A DNA stretch of 64,000 bases from Streptomyces sp. NBC_00820 (GTDB lineage Bacteria > Actinomycetota > Actinomycetes > Streptomycetales > Streptomycetaceae), in NCBI RefSeq assembly GCF_036347055.1, contig NZ_CP108882.1:6250001-6314000 (forward strand), read 5' to 3'. The notes below the pieces were generated by a model. That model was not told the origin of the DNA, did no database searches, and worked only from the letters and a program-made list of their open reading frames with translations. A program made the position numbers and the translations under genes. This document shows positions 16,960 to 25,517 of the stretch, piece by piece; within the stretch, counting starts at the first letter, position 1, and each line of letters begins with the position of its first letter.

Positions 16960-18830
16960 AGCGCAAACTCCGGGTCCGCCAGGCGCAGACCGTACTACCG
17001 TTCGGCGTCGGTGCCGTCCTCGACATCCAGGGCGAGTCCTTCGTCGCCGCCGGCATCGAGACCTGGCCGCACTCCAAGACCCCCGTCGTCTCAGAACGGC
17101 TCGCCGCCCGGCTCGGCGTCACCGGTTTCTTCGCCGCCCCGCACACCCTCAACGACCGCTACGACCAGCTCGACCGCCCCGGCGTCCCGCATGTACGCTT
17201 CCCCGGCTGGCTGTTCTGCGGCTCCTGCCGGGCCATGGTCCGCTTCCTGCGCGAGCACGAGAAGCCCGGCGAGCCGCCCGTCTGCACCTCCTGCTCCGCG
17301 GCGCCCCGCCTCACCCCGATGCGCTTCGTCCGCATCTGCGCCGACGGCCACCTCGACGACATCGACTGGTGGTACTGGGCCCACTCCAAGCTCACGCACG
17401 AACTGCGCGATGCCTGCTCCGAGTCGAAGCAGACGTGGAAGGCCCACCGCCTGAGCTTCCGCGTCGCCGACCGCGCCTCCGGACTCGAAGCCCTCTCGGT
17501 GCGCTGCGGCGCCACCAGGGAGAGCGGCAAGCCGTGCGGCGCCGAACGCGACCTCCTCGACCTCCTCGGTCCTCAGGGTGGAAGTTGCTCGGGCCGCAAC
17601 CCCTGGCAGTACCCGAATGAGAAGCCGACCTGTGGCCAGCAGGTCCACTACGTGCAGCGCACCGCCGGCAACGTCTACTACCCGCTGGTTCACTCCGCCC
17701 TCGACATCCCCCAGACCACCGAACCGCCGAAGGCCCAGCAGGACGCGACCGAGGCCGTCCTGGCCCACGACTACTGGGACCTGCTGCTCGGCGCCCTCGG
17801 CACACCCCGGGCCGACACCTTCCGCGGCATGGTCCAGGAGGACACCGAGGCCTCCGACGCCCTCATCGACCAGCTGCTCGCCGAGGCCACGGGCGCCCCC
17901 GCGCCCCCGTCCGCGAGCCGCCCTGCGGGCGAGGGTATCGACCTGAGCCGCGACGAGTGGTACGCCTTCGAAGCCACGCAACATCCCGAACCGACACCAG
18001 AGTTCGCGATCCGCCGGAGCGGGCTCGGCCTGGCCGGTGATACGGAGGAACCCTGGGCCACCTTGGACGCGCACATCGACGGCGTCGTCCTCGCCGACCG
18101 CCTGCGCGAGGTGCGCGCACTGACCGGATTCCGCAGACACTCGCCGGGCGGAACCCTCGTACCCGCCGACACCAGCGGACGCCTGCGCTGGCTGCCCGCC
18201 ACCGAGGTCTACGGCGAGGGCATCGTCCTCACTCTCGACGAACAGCGCCTGACCGACTGGGAGAGCGACCCCCGCGTCCTGCGCCACGTCGGCGGCGTCC
18301 GCACCGACCTCGAGGCGTCGTTCCGCAAGGAACAGCTCGCCGAGACAGCCGGCAGCGAGCTCTCCCCCCGCTTCGTCCTCCTGCACACTCTCGCCCACCT
18401 GCTCATCCGCCAGCTCTCTTTCGACTCCGGCTACACCACTGCGAGCCTCCGCGAACGCGTCTACGGCCGAGCCGAGTACGGCCAGCGCGGACTGCTCATC
18501 TACACGGCGGCCGGTGACGCCGAAGGCACCCTCGGCGGCCTGGTCCGGCAGGGCGAGGCACCCCACTTCGCGGAGACACTCGTCCGCATGCTGGAAGCGG
18601 CCGCCTGGTGTTCCGCCGACCCGCTGTGTGCCGAACACACCGGCCAGGGCTTCGGAAACCTCAACCGGGCCGCCTGCCATGCCTGCACCCTGCTGCCCGA
18701 GACGAGCTGCCAGACCGGCAACACCCTCCTCGACCGCGCCCTGGTCGTCGGCTCCGTCACCGTCCCCGGCTACTTCACCGACGTCCTCACCGCCGGCCGC
18801 CTGTCCGCGGCCGCCACCGCCCTCGGATGA
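16956..18830 (+). CDS. drmB: DISARM-type DUF1998 protein DrmB
   Basis: 624 aa from GTG 16956 (GTGA overlap with drmA). Seen: N-terminal RQAQTVLPFGVGAVLDIQG; zinc-ribbon segment (FCGSC, CTSC) at about 85-112; RFVRICADGHLDDIDWWYWA, typical of DrmB; and a C-terminal DUF1998/MZB region (~470-600) with LLHTLAHLLIRQL and the cysteines CSADPLC, CHAC and C. DrmA-DrmB is the conserved core of DISARM. In DISARM the next gene is normally drmC, a phospholipase-D nuclease; here it is a UvrD-like helicase. Confidence 0.88.
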   Translation: MKRKLRVRQAQTVLPFGVGAVLDIQGESFVAAGIETWPHSKTPVVSERLAARLGVTGFFAAPHTLNDRYDQLDRPGVPHVRFPGWLFCGSCRAMVRFLREHEKPGEPPVCTSCSAAPRLTPMRFVRICADGHLDDIDWWYWAHSKLTHELRDACSESKQTWKAHRLSFRVADRASGLEALSVRCGATRESGKPCGAERDLLDLLGPQGGSCSGRNPWQYPNEKPTCGQQVHYVQRTAGNVYYPLVHSALDIPQTTEPPKAQQDATEAVLAHDYWDLLLGALGTPRADTFRGMVQEDTEASDALIDQLLAEATGAPAPPSASRPAGEGIDLSRDEWYAFEATQHPEPTPEFAIRRSGLGLAGDTEEPWATLDAHIDGVVLADRLREVRALTGFRRHSPGGTLVPADTSGRLRWLPATEVYGEGIVLTLDEQRLTDWESDPRVLRHVGGVRTDLEASFRKEQLAETAGSELSPRFVLLHTLAHLLIRQLSFDSGYTTASLRERVYGRAEYGQRGLLIYTAAGDAEGTLGGLVRQGEAPHFAETLVRMLEAAAWCSADPLCAEHTGQGFGNLNRAACHACTLLPETSCQTGNTLLDRALVVGSVTVPGYFTDVLTAGRLSAAATALG

Positions 18831-19948
18831 CACCCATGACCACCACGAACGGCCCCGTCCTCCACCCCGACCTCACCCCCGCCCAGCGCGACTGCCTGGA
18901 CGCCCTCCCGCTGGAGGGGAACCACGTGGTCAGCGGCCGGCCCGGCAGCGGCAAGAGCCTGCTCGCCGCACACCGCGCCGTCCACCTCGCCCTCACCGGC
19001 CGCCCCACCCTGCTGCTGTCCCGCTCCAACCTCCTGCGCCAGCTCCTGCGCGACACCCTCCACCCGCTCGCGATCCCGGGTGCCCCCGTCGAGGCCGCCA
19101 CCGTCCACGGCTGGATCCAGCGCCGCTTCGGCGGCGACGCCCCGCGCACCGAGGACGGCTGGTTCGACTGGACGGCCCTCACCCATCAGGCGGCCGCCAC
19201 CCTCGGCCACGACGACGCGGCCACCCCCCACCTCGTCGTCGACGAGGGCCAGGACCTGCCCCCCGGCTTCTACCGGCTGGCCCGCATCGCCGCGGCCTCG
19301 GTCACCGTGTTCGCCGACGAGTGCCAGCGCCTCACCGAGACGAACTCCACCCTGACCGAGATCACCGACGCCCTCGGCCGCTCCACCGGACGCGCCGACC
19401 TCGCCGGCAACCACCGCAACACCCGCGAGGTCGCCTCCCTCGCCGAACACTTCCGCACCGGCGGCCGGCTCGCCCAGATGCCCTTCCGCAGCGGATCACT
19501 CCCCCTGATCCGCCACTACTCCGGTACGAAGGACCTCGTCGACGACATCGTCGCCATGGCGGCCCGGCAGCCCCGGCACCGCATCGGCGTCATCGTCAAC
19601 TCCCTTCGTACCGGGGCCGACCTGATGAGCCGCCTGGAACGGGCCGGCCTCGCCCAGGAACCCCAGCTCTACAGCTCGGCCGCCGCCTCAGGCCGCTACC
19701 GCGACCTCGACCTCACCCGCCCCGGCGTCGTCATCGTCCACCGGGCCAGCGCGAAGGGCCTCGACTTCGACACCGTCGTCATCGCCGACACCGAGACCGA
19801 CGCCGACAAGGACCCCACGTCCGCGGACCTCCGCATGGCCTACTACGTCATGATCACCCGCGCGCGCGAGCGGCTGATCCTGGGCTGGCAGGGCAGCCGG
19901 CTGCCACGGCACCTGGAGGGGCTGCACGGGTGGGCGACGAGGAAGTGA
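18827..19948 (+). CDS. Short UvrD-like superfamily-1 helicase in the drmC position
   Basis: 373 aa; ATG 18827 overlaps the drmB stop, and ATG 18836 is an alternative. Motifs: Walker A VSGRPGSGKS (~38-45), Walker B VVDEGQDLPPGFY, motif III FADECQRL, NHRNTREV, motif V HRASAKGLDFDTVVIAD and motif VI YYVMITRAR. At under 400 aa it lacks the usual 1B/2B insertions of UvrD/Rep. No HKD (PLD) motif is present, so it is not DrmC. Triple translational coupling makes it part of the DrmAB machine (inference). Confidence 0.85.
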   Translation: MTPMTTTNGPVLHPDLTPAQRDCLDALPLEGNHVVSGRPGSGKSLLAAHRAVHLALTGRPTLLLSRSNLLRQLLRDTLHPLAIPGAPVEAATVHGWIQRRFGGDAPRTEDGWFDWTALTHQAAATLGHDDAATPHLVVDEGQDLPPGFYRLARIAAASVTVFADECQRLTETNSTLTEITDALGRSTGRADLAGNHRNTREVASLAEHFRTGGRLAQMPFRSGSLPLIRHYSGTKDLVDDIVAMAARQPRHRIGVIVNSLRTGADLMSRLERAGLAQEPQLYSSAAASGRYRDLDLTRPGVVIVHRASAKGLDFDTVVIADTETDADKDPTSADLRMAYYVMITRARERLILGWQGSRLPRHLEGLHGWATRK

Positions 19949-20018
19949 CGAGGTGAGGCGAGTACCGCCGGTGACCGTCGGCCACAGCTGCCGGAGCACG
20001 GCTCGGCATCATGGCCGA

Positions 20019-20041
20019 CGTGTTGCGATTTTCGCAACACG
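20019..20041. promoter_or_regulatory. Perfect 10-bp inverted repeat, probable operator of the XRE-ImmA gene
   Basis: CGTGTTGCGA, spacer TTT, TCGCAACACG. It ends 16 bp before the ATG at 20058. Likely the autoregulatory operator of the XRE domain just downstream. It shares GTTG/CAAC arms with the island dyad, but at different spacing. Confidence 0.75.
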
Positions 20042-20057
20042 TCGATACGGTGTTGAG

Positions 20058-21248
20058 ATGACTGAGACTGTGATCGACCGCGTGCGCAAGGTCATGGACG
20101 CAGCCTCCCTCTCCCAGGCGGCGTTCGCGGAACGAGTCGGCCTCTCCCGGGACAAGCTCTCCAAGTCGCTCAGCGGCGTGCGCCGGTTCAGCTCCCTCGA
20201 CCTCGCCCGCATCGCGGAAGCCTTCGGCACCACGGTGGACTGGCTGCTCAACGGGCGCGAGCCGGTGAACCCCCGTGCCGCGGCCCGCCCCGCCGGAGCG
20301 GCTGCCGAAGGTGCCAGGTGGGCCGAGATCGAGGCGATCGCCTGCCGCTTCCAGAACGCCTACGACGTCCTGGACCTGCTCGGCAGGCCGCGCCCGATTC
20401 CACAACTCCCCGAACTCCGGCCGGAGCTCGAGCGCTACGTCGATCAAGGTGAAGGCCTCGCGGCCGACCTCACCGAACATCTCGCGCGGCGAGGGGCGGG
20501 CTCACCCGCCGGAATGGACCTCCCGGCCCTCACCCGGCTCCTCGCGGACCACTGCGGCATCGACGTGGCACTCGTCGAGTTCCCCGGCCAAGCCGGCCTG
20601 TCCGGCGCCACCTGGCAGTCCGAGGCCTTCCGGATCGTCCTGCTCGCGACTACCCAGGAGTGGACCCGGGCCCGCTTCACTCTTGCTCACGAGGTCGGCC
20701 ACCTCCTCGCCCGCGACGCCCAGGACCTGCGCGCCGACACGGCACCGCAGCCCGGCAAGCAGAAGGACTACACCGAGGTGAGGGCCAACGTCTTCGCCGC
20801 CCACTTCCTCCTCCCCGAAGCCGACGTACGCGCCGCCTGGGAACGCACGGTCGCGGCCCCGGACGCACCCACCGACGCCGAACTCAGCGAGCTCGTCGTC
20901 ACCTTCAAGGTGTCACCGAGCGCGCTGGCGGCACGGCTCCACCGGCTCGGCCTCCTCGACACCGCCCGCCGCGACCGGTTCCGCGGATTCACCACCGAGA
21001 TCTGTCACGTCCTCGCGGGACGGCTCGACGACCACTACCGCCACCGCGCCGAATCCGCCGTGGCCCGCCCGCCGCTCGTCCCGATGGCACAGCTGCTCGC
21101 CGCGTACGAGGCCGGCGACACGACCCTCCGTCCGCTGGCCGCCTACCTGGACCGCACGGTCGACGACCTGAGAGCCATACTCGAACCCGCGCCTCCCACC
21201 CGCCCGTTGCCGGCGGACGAGAAGGGTGACCCGGTATTCCAGCCATGA
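20058..21248 (+). CDS. XRE HTH plus ImmA/IrrE-type metallopeptidase regulator
   Basis: 396 aa from ATG 20058. Residues 5-65 are an XRE helix-turn-helix (LSQAAFAERVGLSRDKLSKS). A C-terminal ImmA/IrrE (COG2856) zinc peptidase carries HEVGH at about 211-215 and the third-ligand helix EVRANVFAAHFLLP. Such fusions repress mobile-element or toxin genes and are released by stress. It overlaps the following PIN-like gene by ATGA and has a perfect palindrome in its promoter. Probably an independent toxin-antitoxin-like module parked after the drmAB operon, 110 bp downstream. Confidence 0.88.
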   Translation: MTETVIDRVRKVMDAASLSQAAFAERVGLSRDKLSKSLSGVRRFSSLDLARIAEAFGTTVDWLLNGREPVNPRAAARPAGAAAEGARWAEIEAIACRFQNAYDVLDLLGRPRPIPQLPELRPELERYVDQGEGLAADLTEHLARRGAGSPAGMDLPALTRLLADHCGIDVALVEFPGQAGLSGATWQSEAFRIVLLATTQEWTRARFTLAHEVGHLLARDAQDLRADTAPQPGKQKDYTEVRANVFAAHFLLPEADVRAAWERTVAAPDAPTDAELSELVVTFKVSPSALAARLHRLGLLDTARRDRFRGFTTEICHVLAGRLDDHYRHRAESAVARPPLVPMAQLLAAYEAGDTTLRPLAAYLDRTVDDLRAILEPAPPTRPLPADEKGDPVFQP

Positions 21249-21811
21249 CGCGACCCCTCGACCTGCCCGGCCACGTCAGTCTCTTCCCTGACAACACGGT
21301 TCTCTGCAACTTCGGCACCGTGGGCCGTCTCGATCTGCTCCGCAAGCTGCTCGACGGCCACGGCCGCTGGACCGAAGCCGTGGCGGAGGAAGCCCGCCGT
21401 TCCGCGGCCTACGTCCACGCCCTCGCTCAACTCCCCGTCGAGGGCTGGTTGGGCGAACCGATCGAGCTGTGCACCGATGTGGAGATCGCCCTCGCGGACC
21501 GGCTGCGCCGGGCGGTCTTCGGTGGTACACAGAGCGAGCCGCTGCGCCACCTCGGCGAAGCCGAAACCCTCACCCTCATCCAGAGCCGCAAGGAGTTCGC
21601 CGGCGCCGTCTGGATCACCGATGACCGCGACGCGAGCGAGTACGCCGTCGCACGCGGCATCCCCGTCAAGAACACCGTCACCCTCATGCGCGAAGCCGCT
21701 GTGTCCGGGCAGATCCACCACACGGAAGGACACCGGCTCCTCCTCGCCATGGTCGCGGACGGCCGGCACATTCGCGGGGTACCGGAGCGCGCCGCGAGCC
21801 TGCTGGACTGA
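21245..21811 (+). CDS. PIN-like ribonuclease (probable toxin)
   Basis: 188 aa, coupled to the XRE-ImmA gene by ATGA. Acidic residues at PIN positions: the first Asp in FPDNTVLCNFG, a Glu in HLGEAETLTLI, and paired Asp in VWITDDRDASEYA followed by RGIPVKNT. The XRE-COG2856/PIN pair is a recognised toxin-antitoxin-like arrangement. A decayed relative of its segment RWTEAVAEEARRSAA is found at about 31600-31660. The 3' end carries a near-tandem 18-19-bp duplication (about 21796-21834) that includes the stop codon. Confidence 0.75.
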   Translation: MTRPLDLPGHVSLFPDNTVLCNFGTVGRLDLLRKLLDGHGRWTEAVAEEARRSAAYVHALAQLPVEGWLGEPIELCTDVEIALADRLRRAVFGGTQSEPLRHLGEAETLTLIQSRKEFAGAVWITDDRDASEYAVARGIPVKNTVTLMREAAVSGQIHHTEGHRLLLAMVADGRHIRGVPERAASLLD

Positions 21812-21863
21812 CAGTCGAGCCTGCTGACTGACAGCGAGGGCGGCCGGAGCCCCGGTGAGGCGT

Positions 21864-21894
21864 GCGGTGCCGGACGGTCCGGGCCCTGCACCGC
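21864..21894. terminator. Hairpin between convergent PIN-like and Hsp70-like genes
   Basis: Arms GCGGTGC and GCACCGC with an inner GGAC/GTCC stem. It lies between two convergent stops (21811 and 21907). No U-run, as is common in actinobacteria. Confidence 0.45.
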
Positions 21895-21906
21895 ATCAGC
21901 AGCCAC

Positions 21907-24405
21907 TCACCGCCTCGACGGCAGTACGCCTCCCGCAGCGGACGGAGTGCTCACGTCCGCGAACTGGCCGCGGCCTTGTTCGGCGAGGAGCCCGAGGCGC
22001 ACGAGCTGGGTGTCCTGGGCGGCCTGGTCACCGCGTTCCACCGCGGCGCGCAGGGCGTCACGGGCGGCCAGGACCTCCTTGCGAAGGGTCGCCGGGTAGG
22101 AGTCCTGTTCGGCGAAGCGGATGGTGAGGATCGAGGTGCGCACCGCCGGGTCGAGTCCGGTCCAGAGGTCCTCCACCCGCTCCGTGCTCGCCCGCATCGC
22201 ATCCGTGTCCATGGCTCTGCGCGCGTCCATGACCGCCTCCGAGGCTTCCCGCAGTTCCTCCAGAACACGAGCGGGCAGCAGTCCACGTCCGCTCTGTGCG
22301 GCGATCGACGCCCGAGCACGGGCACTTCGGGCCTGTGTGCACAACTCCAGCGTCTCGCGGGCCGAGACCAGCAGGCCGTCCAGGGAACGGCCTGCGGTCT
22401 CCCCCTTGCTGAGGGCCGACAGGTCCACCATGGTTTCGGTGAGGGCGTCGCGTTCGGCGTGGGTGATCTCCTGGCCCCAGGTGTCCAGGAAGTGGGCGTA
22501 CTGGGTGTGCAGTTCGGCCGCCTTCCGCCCGACAGCGGCGGAGACCATGCTGCGCCGTAGCCGGGCGCCGTGCCAGTCGTCGGAGCCGACGCGGTACTTC
22601 AGGTCGATGGTCCGGTCGGCGTCGAGCCGTACCTGAAGGGTCAGCGGTACGTCTCCCCGGAGTCCGTCGGTGCGCTCGTGGACGAAGCCACCGCAGAACT
22701 CGTTGCGCTGCGCCGAGCGCAGGTGTTGTCCCTCCCAGACGCGGAACCGCACGGGTCCGCCGCCGCGCACCACGAGGTCGTCCACCCGGTGCCACTCGGT
22801 CGGATAGGGCGTGCCACCGGGAAAGAGGACCTCCACCGTCCCGTCCTCGAGTTCGAGTCCGATGTGCTGCGCCGTGACCTGCGCGGCAGGGGCGGTGCCG
22901 AAGTCGCCGCCGCAGAACGAGCACGCGCTGAGACCGGTGGCGTTGACCATCCCGCAGCCGGGGCACTTCAAGCCGCCCGCGTCCAGTGGCGCGTCGCAGT
23001 CGAGGCACACCGTCGCGGAGGCGGGGTTGTCGTCGCGGCCGCATTCCGGGCACTCCACGCGGGTGGCCTTGACAGCGCCCGCGCGCAGTCCGGACAGATC
23101 CGTGGTGCACACGGGGCAGAAGGCCGTGAGCTCGGGAGCGGGGACGTGACAGCCCGGGCAGTCCACGGTGGCCGGGCCCAGCAGCGGAGCCGCACAGCCC
23201 GGGCAGGCGTCGGCGGTGACGGGAATGCCCCCGACGGTGCAGGCCTCGGCGGGACAGTCGAGAGTACTGAGGAGACCTGCTTCCACGGCGGCGCCGTGGG
23301 CGACGGCCATCATGGGATCGACCGCGTCCGACACCGTGCTCTCGCCGAAGAGGTCCCGAAGGTCGCGGCGGACGGCCGGAATGCGGGTGGAGCCACCGAC
23401 CAGGAGTACGTGCTGTACGTCCGCGGGCAGCGCGTCGCTCTCCTTCAGTGCCGACTCGACCGTCTGCCGCATCCTGAGCAGGTGCTCGGCGAGGAGCTCT
23501 TCGAAGTCCGCGCGTCGCACCGCCCCGGACCAGGACCCGCCCTGGCGGCCGAGCGGAGCGAGGGTCACCTCGGAGACGTCACGCGAGGACAGTTCGACCT
23601 TCGCGCGCTCGGCGGCGGCCCGGATCCGGGAGGCGTCCCCTTCGCCGCCGTGGTCGCGCCCGCCGAGCTGCTTGCGCAGGTGGCCGTCGAGCAGCGCGTC
23701 GAAGTCACTGCCGCCGAGGAGATTGTCCCCGCCAAGCTTGTCCACCGAGAAGTACCCGGGACCGATCGTCAGCAGTGACACGTCGAAGGTGCCGCCGCCC
23801 AGGTCGAAGACGAGCACGGTGGCGTAGCCCTCGGGGCCGTCCTCGCCCCGCATGACGCCGAAGGCGTGTGCGGCGGCGGTCGGTTCCTGCACGATCCGCG
23901 CCACATGGAAGCCGGCCAGCCGGCCGGCGTCGCGTACCGCGCCGATCTGCGGCTCGGCGAAGTACGCCGGAACGGTGATCACCGCACGCCGGAACGGCAC
24001 CCCCGCGGCGCTCTCGGCGTCCTCCTTGAGCCGGCGCAGCAGAAGGGCGGAGATCTGCACCGGCGAGAGGTAGTGCTCACCGAGCCGGACCTCCACCGAA
24101 CCGTCGGCGCTCTCCCGCACGGGCGGCGCATCGTCGGGCCGCGCCTTCAGCGCCTGCTGTACGAGCTCGTCGTCCCAGCGCCGCCCGATCAGCCGCTTGA
24201 CCTCTGTGATCACGGAACCCGGTGCCCCGTCACGCCAGTTGACGGCTTCACGGCCGACCAGCAGGGCGCCGTGAGGGTCGATCCCGAGAGCCGAGGGCGT
24301 GGCCTGATCGCCGTGCCGGTTGGGCAGGACGACGGGTACGCCGTCGTGCAGCCATGCCGTGACGGAGTTGGTGGTGCCGAGGTCGATGCCGAGAGTCCGG
24401 TGCAT
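21907..24405 (-). CDS. Hsp70/DnaK-like ATPase with zinc-ribbon array
   Basis: 832 aa from ATG 24405 (AGGAAG 9 nt upstream). Residues 1-380 are an Hsp70 actin-fold ATPase: GIDLGTTNSVTAW, VFDLGGGTFDVSL, LLVGGSTRIPAVRRDL. Where DnaK has its substrate-binding domain, this protein has four or five CxxC zinc-ribbon pairs (~385-498; CPGC, CPVC, CPECG, CLDC, CPGCG, CSFCGG), then about 330 residues of beta-rich and helical sequence of unknown function. It is therefore not a housekeeping DnaK. Last gene of a chaperone operon with TPR, 94-aa and GrpE-like genes. Role inferred: ATP-driven assembly or activation of a defence complex. Confidence 0.88.
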   Translation of the reverse strand: MHRTLGIDLGTTNSVTAWLHDGVPVVLPNRHGDQATPSALGIDPHGALLVGREAVNWRDGAPGSVITEVKRLIGRRWDDELVQQALKARPDDAPPVRESADGSVEVRLGEHYLSPVQISALLLRRLKEDAESAAGVPFRRAVITVPAYFAEPQIGAVRDAGRLAGFHVARIVQEPTAAAHAFGVMRGEDGPEGYATVLVFDLGGGTFDVSLLTIGPGYFSVDKLGGDNLLGGSDFDALLDGHLRKQLGGRDHGGEGDASRIRAAAERAKVELSSRDVSEVTLAPLGRQGGSWSGAVRRADFEELLAEHLLRMRQTVESALKESDALPADVQHVLLVGGSTRIPAVRRDLRDLFGESTVSDAVDPMMAVAHGAAVEAGLLSTLDCPAEACTVGGIPVTADACPGCAAPLLGPATVDCPGCHVPAPELTAFCPVCTTDLSGLRAGAVKATRVECPECGRDDNPASATVCLDCDAPLDAGGLKCPGCGMVNATGLSACSFCGGDFGTAPAAQVTAQHIGLELEDGTVEVLFPGGTPYPTEWHRVDDLVVRGGGPVRFRVWEGQHLRSAQRNEFCGGFVHERTDGLRGDVPLTLQVRLDADRTIDLKYRVGSDDWHGARLRRSMVSAAVGRKAAELHTQYAHFLDTWGQEITHAERDALTETMVDLSALSKGETAGRSLDGLLVSARETLELCTQARSARARASIAAQSGRGLLPARVLEELREASEAVMDARRAMDTDAMRASTERVEDLWTGLDPAVRTSILTIRFAEQDSYPATLRKEVLAARDALRAAVERGDQAAQDTQLVRLGLLAEQGRGQFADVSTPSAAGGVLPSRR

Positions 24406-24561
24406 GGAAGGTTGCTTCCTGATCGTCATGGGGCGTCGGACAGGGGAAGTGCGGTGCGGTGTGGTGCGGGCGTGGTACGAGGGCTGCGGGGGCGCGCTGG
24501 GCGCGCGGGACCGGGCCTGGTGTGCTGCGGACGGGCACGCCGATGGAGTACGGCAGCCCGG

Positions 24562-25236
24562 TCAGGTGCGACGGGAGCGGCGTCCTCGCCAGGCCGGGGG
24601 CTTGCGCGGCCGGTGCCGCTGGGAGCGGGTGGTACGCCGTGGCTGTGACCGGCTGTTGCCGGCCGAGGTCACCTTGGACGCTGCCGGATCCGGGCCGTCC
24701 TCGACCGTCGTGCCGTCCTCGACCGCCGGGCCGGCATGGACCGTCGCGACGGGCTCGGGGTCCGGTGCGGCGCCCGGCACGGCGACGACCACCTGCGCGG
24801 GCCGCAGGGTGGCCGTACCCAGGCGGAAGCCGGTGACCTTCTCCCTCAGTACCGTGCCCTCCGGACAAGTGGGATGGGGCTCCGTACCGACGACACGCAT
24901 CTCCGCCGGATCGGCAGCCCGGCCCACCACCTCCATCGGGCTGACGTCGTGCCGGGCGAACTCGCCGCGCAGCATCAGGTGCGCGGCATCGATCTGCTCG
25001 CTCAGGGCGACGGCGGCCGAGGTCGCCTCGCGAGCGGATCGCGCCTCGTGCACGGCACCGGCCCGGCGGCGCGTGTCGGCGAGCAGGTCGTCCAGGGGCA
25101 GCAGGGAGCTCAGCAGAGCATGCAGCCGGGCCTCGGCCTCCTCGCGTTTGCGGGACAGAGCCTCGACCCGGCGCCGCAGTTTGTCGAGTTCGGACGGCGG
25201 GCCGGTGGTGGCAGTCGAAGAGGCGGAATCGTTCAC
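24562..25236 (-). CDS. GrpE-like nucleotide-exchange factor
   Basis: 224 aa from GTG 25236 (GAGGAG upstream), overlapping the stop of the 94-aa gene. Residues about 18-55 form a coiled coil (LDKLRRRVEALSRKREEAEA). The GrpE head is visible as PMEVVGRA, then GTVLREKVTGFRLGTATLRP and AQVVVAV, matching the GY-L-RVLRPA motif. The last ~40 residues are extremely Arg-rich (RRTTRSQRHRPRKPPAWRG), unusual for GrpE and suggesting nucleic-acid contact. Expected partner: the Hsp70-like protein 157 bp downstream. Confidence 0.8.
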   Translation of the reverse strand: MNDSASSTATTGPPSELDKLRRRVEALSRKREEAEARLHALLSSLLPLDDLLADTRRRAGAVHEARSAREATSAAVALSEQIDAAHLMLRGEFARHDVSPMEVVGRAADPAEMRVVGTEPHPTCPEGTVLREKVTGFRLGTATLRPAQVVVAVPGAAPDPEPVATVHAGPAVEDGTTVEDGPDPAASKVTSAGNSRSQPRRTTRSQRHRPRKPPAWRGRRSRRT

Positions 25237-25517
25237 GGAAGCTCCTCGGTGTCCTGGCGGGGCAGTGGCGGGGTGAGCATTTCGGCGACCAGGGCCGTGA
25301 CGGCACTGCGGGAGGCCTGGTCGGCCTGGCGGATGAGCTCCTCCCGGGCCGGATCCTGCCGGGCCGCGGCGAGGGCCTGCGCCGCCTGCCTGCGGAGAAC
25401 CAGGGGCCGGGTGCCCGGCACGATGTCGGGGACGAGTTCGTGGAGTGTGGGCCCGAACCAGGGGATCGCGGGCGCCTCGGTTCGCCCAGCGCCCCTCAGG
25501 GGCTCGTCGACGGTCAA
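25233..25517 (-). CDS. Small protein of the chaperone operon
   Basis: 94 aa, unrecognised. Start by TTG 25517, overlapping the TPR stop (TTGA); its stop overlaps the GrpE-like GTG. Mostly helical with IPWFGPTLHELVP near the N-terminus and an amphipathic C-terminal half (REELIRQADQASRSAVTALV). The existence of a decayed copy near 50390-50515, beside the giant kinase-helicase gene, supports it as a real, mobile family. Confidence 0.65.
   Translation of the reverse strand: MTVDEPLRGAGRTEAPAIPWFGPTLHELVPDIVPGTRPLVLRRQAAQALAAARQDPAREELIRQADQASRSAVTALVAEMLTPPLPRQDTEELP

Noticed and set aside
18827..19948. DrmC (PLD nuclease) after drmB
   Set aside because: No HxK(x)4D motif; the protein is an SF1 helicase.
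18514..19956. An alternative plus frame covering the UvrD-like gene
   Set aside because: Pro/Arg/His-rich translation; the other plus frame contains all SF1 helicase motifs.
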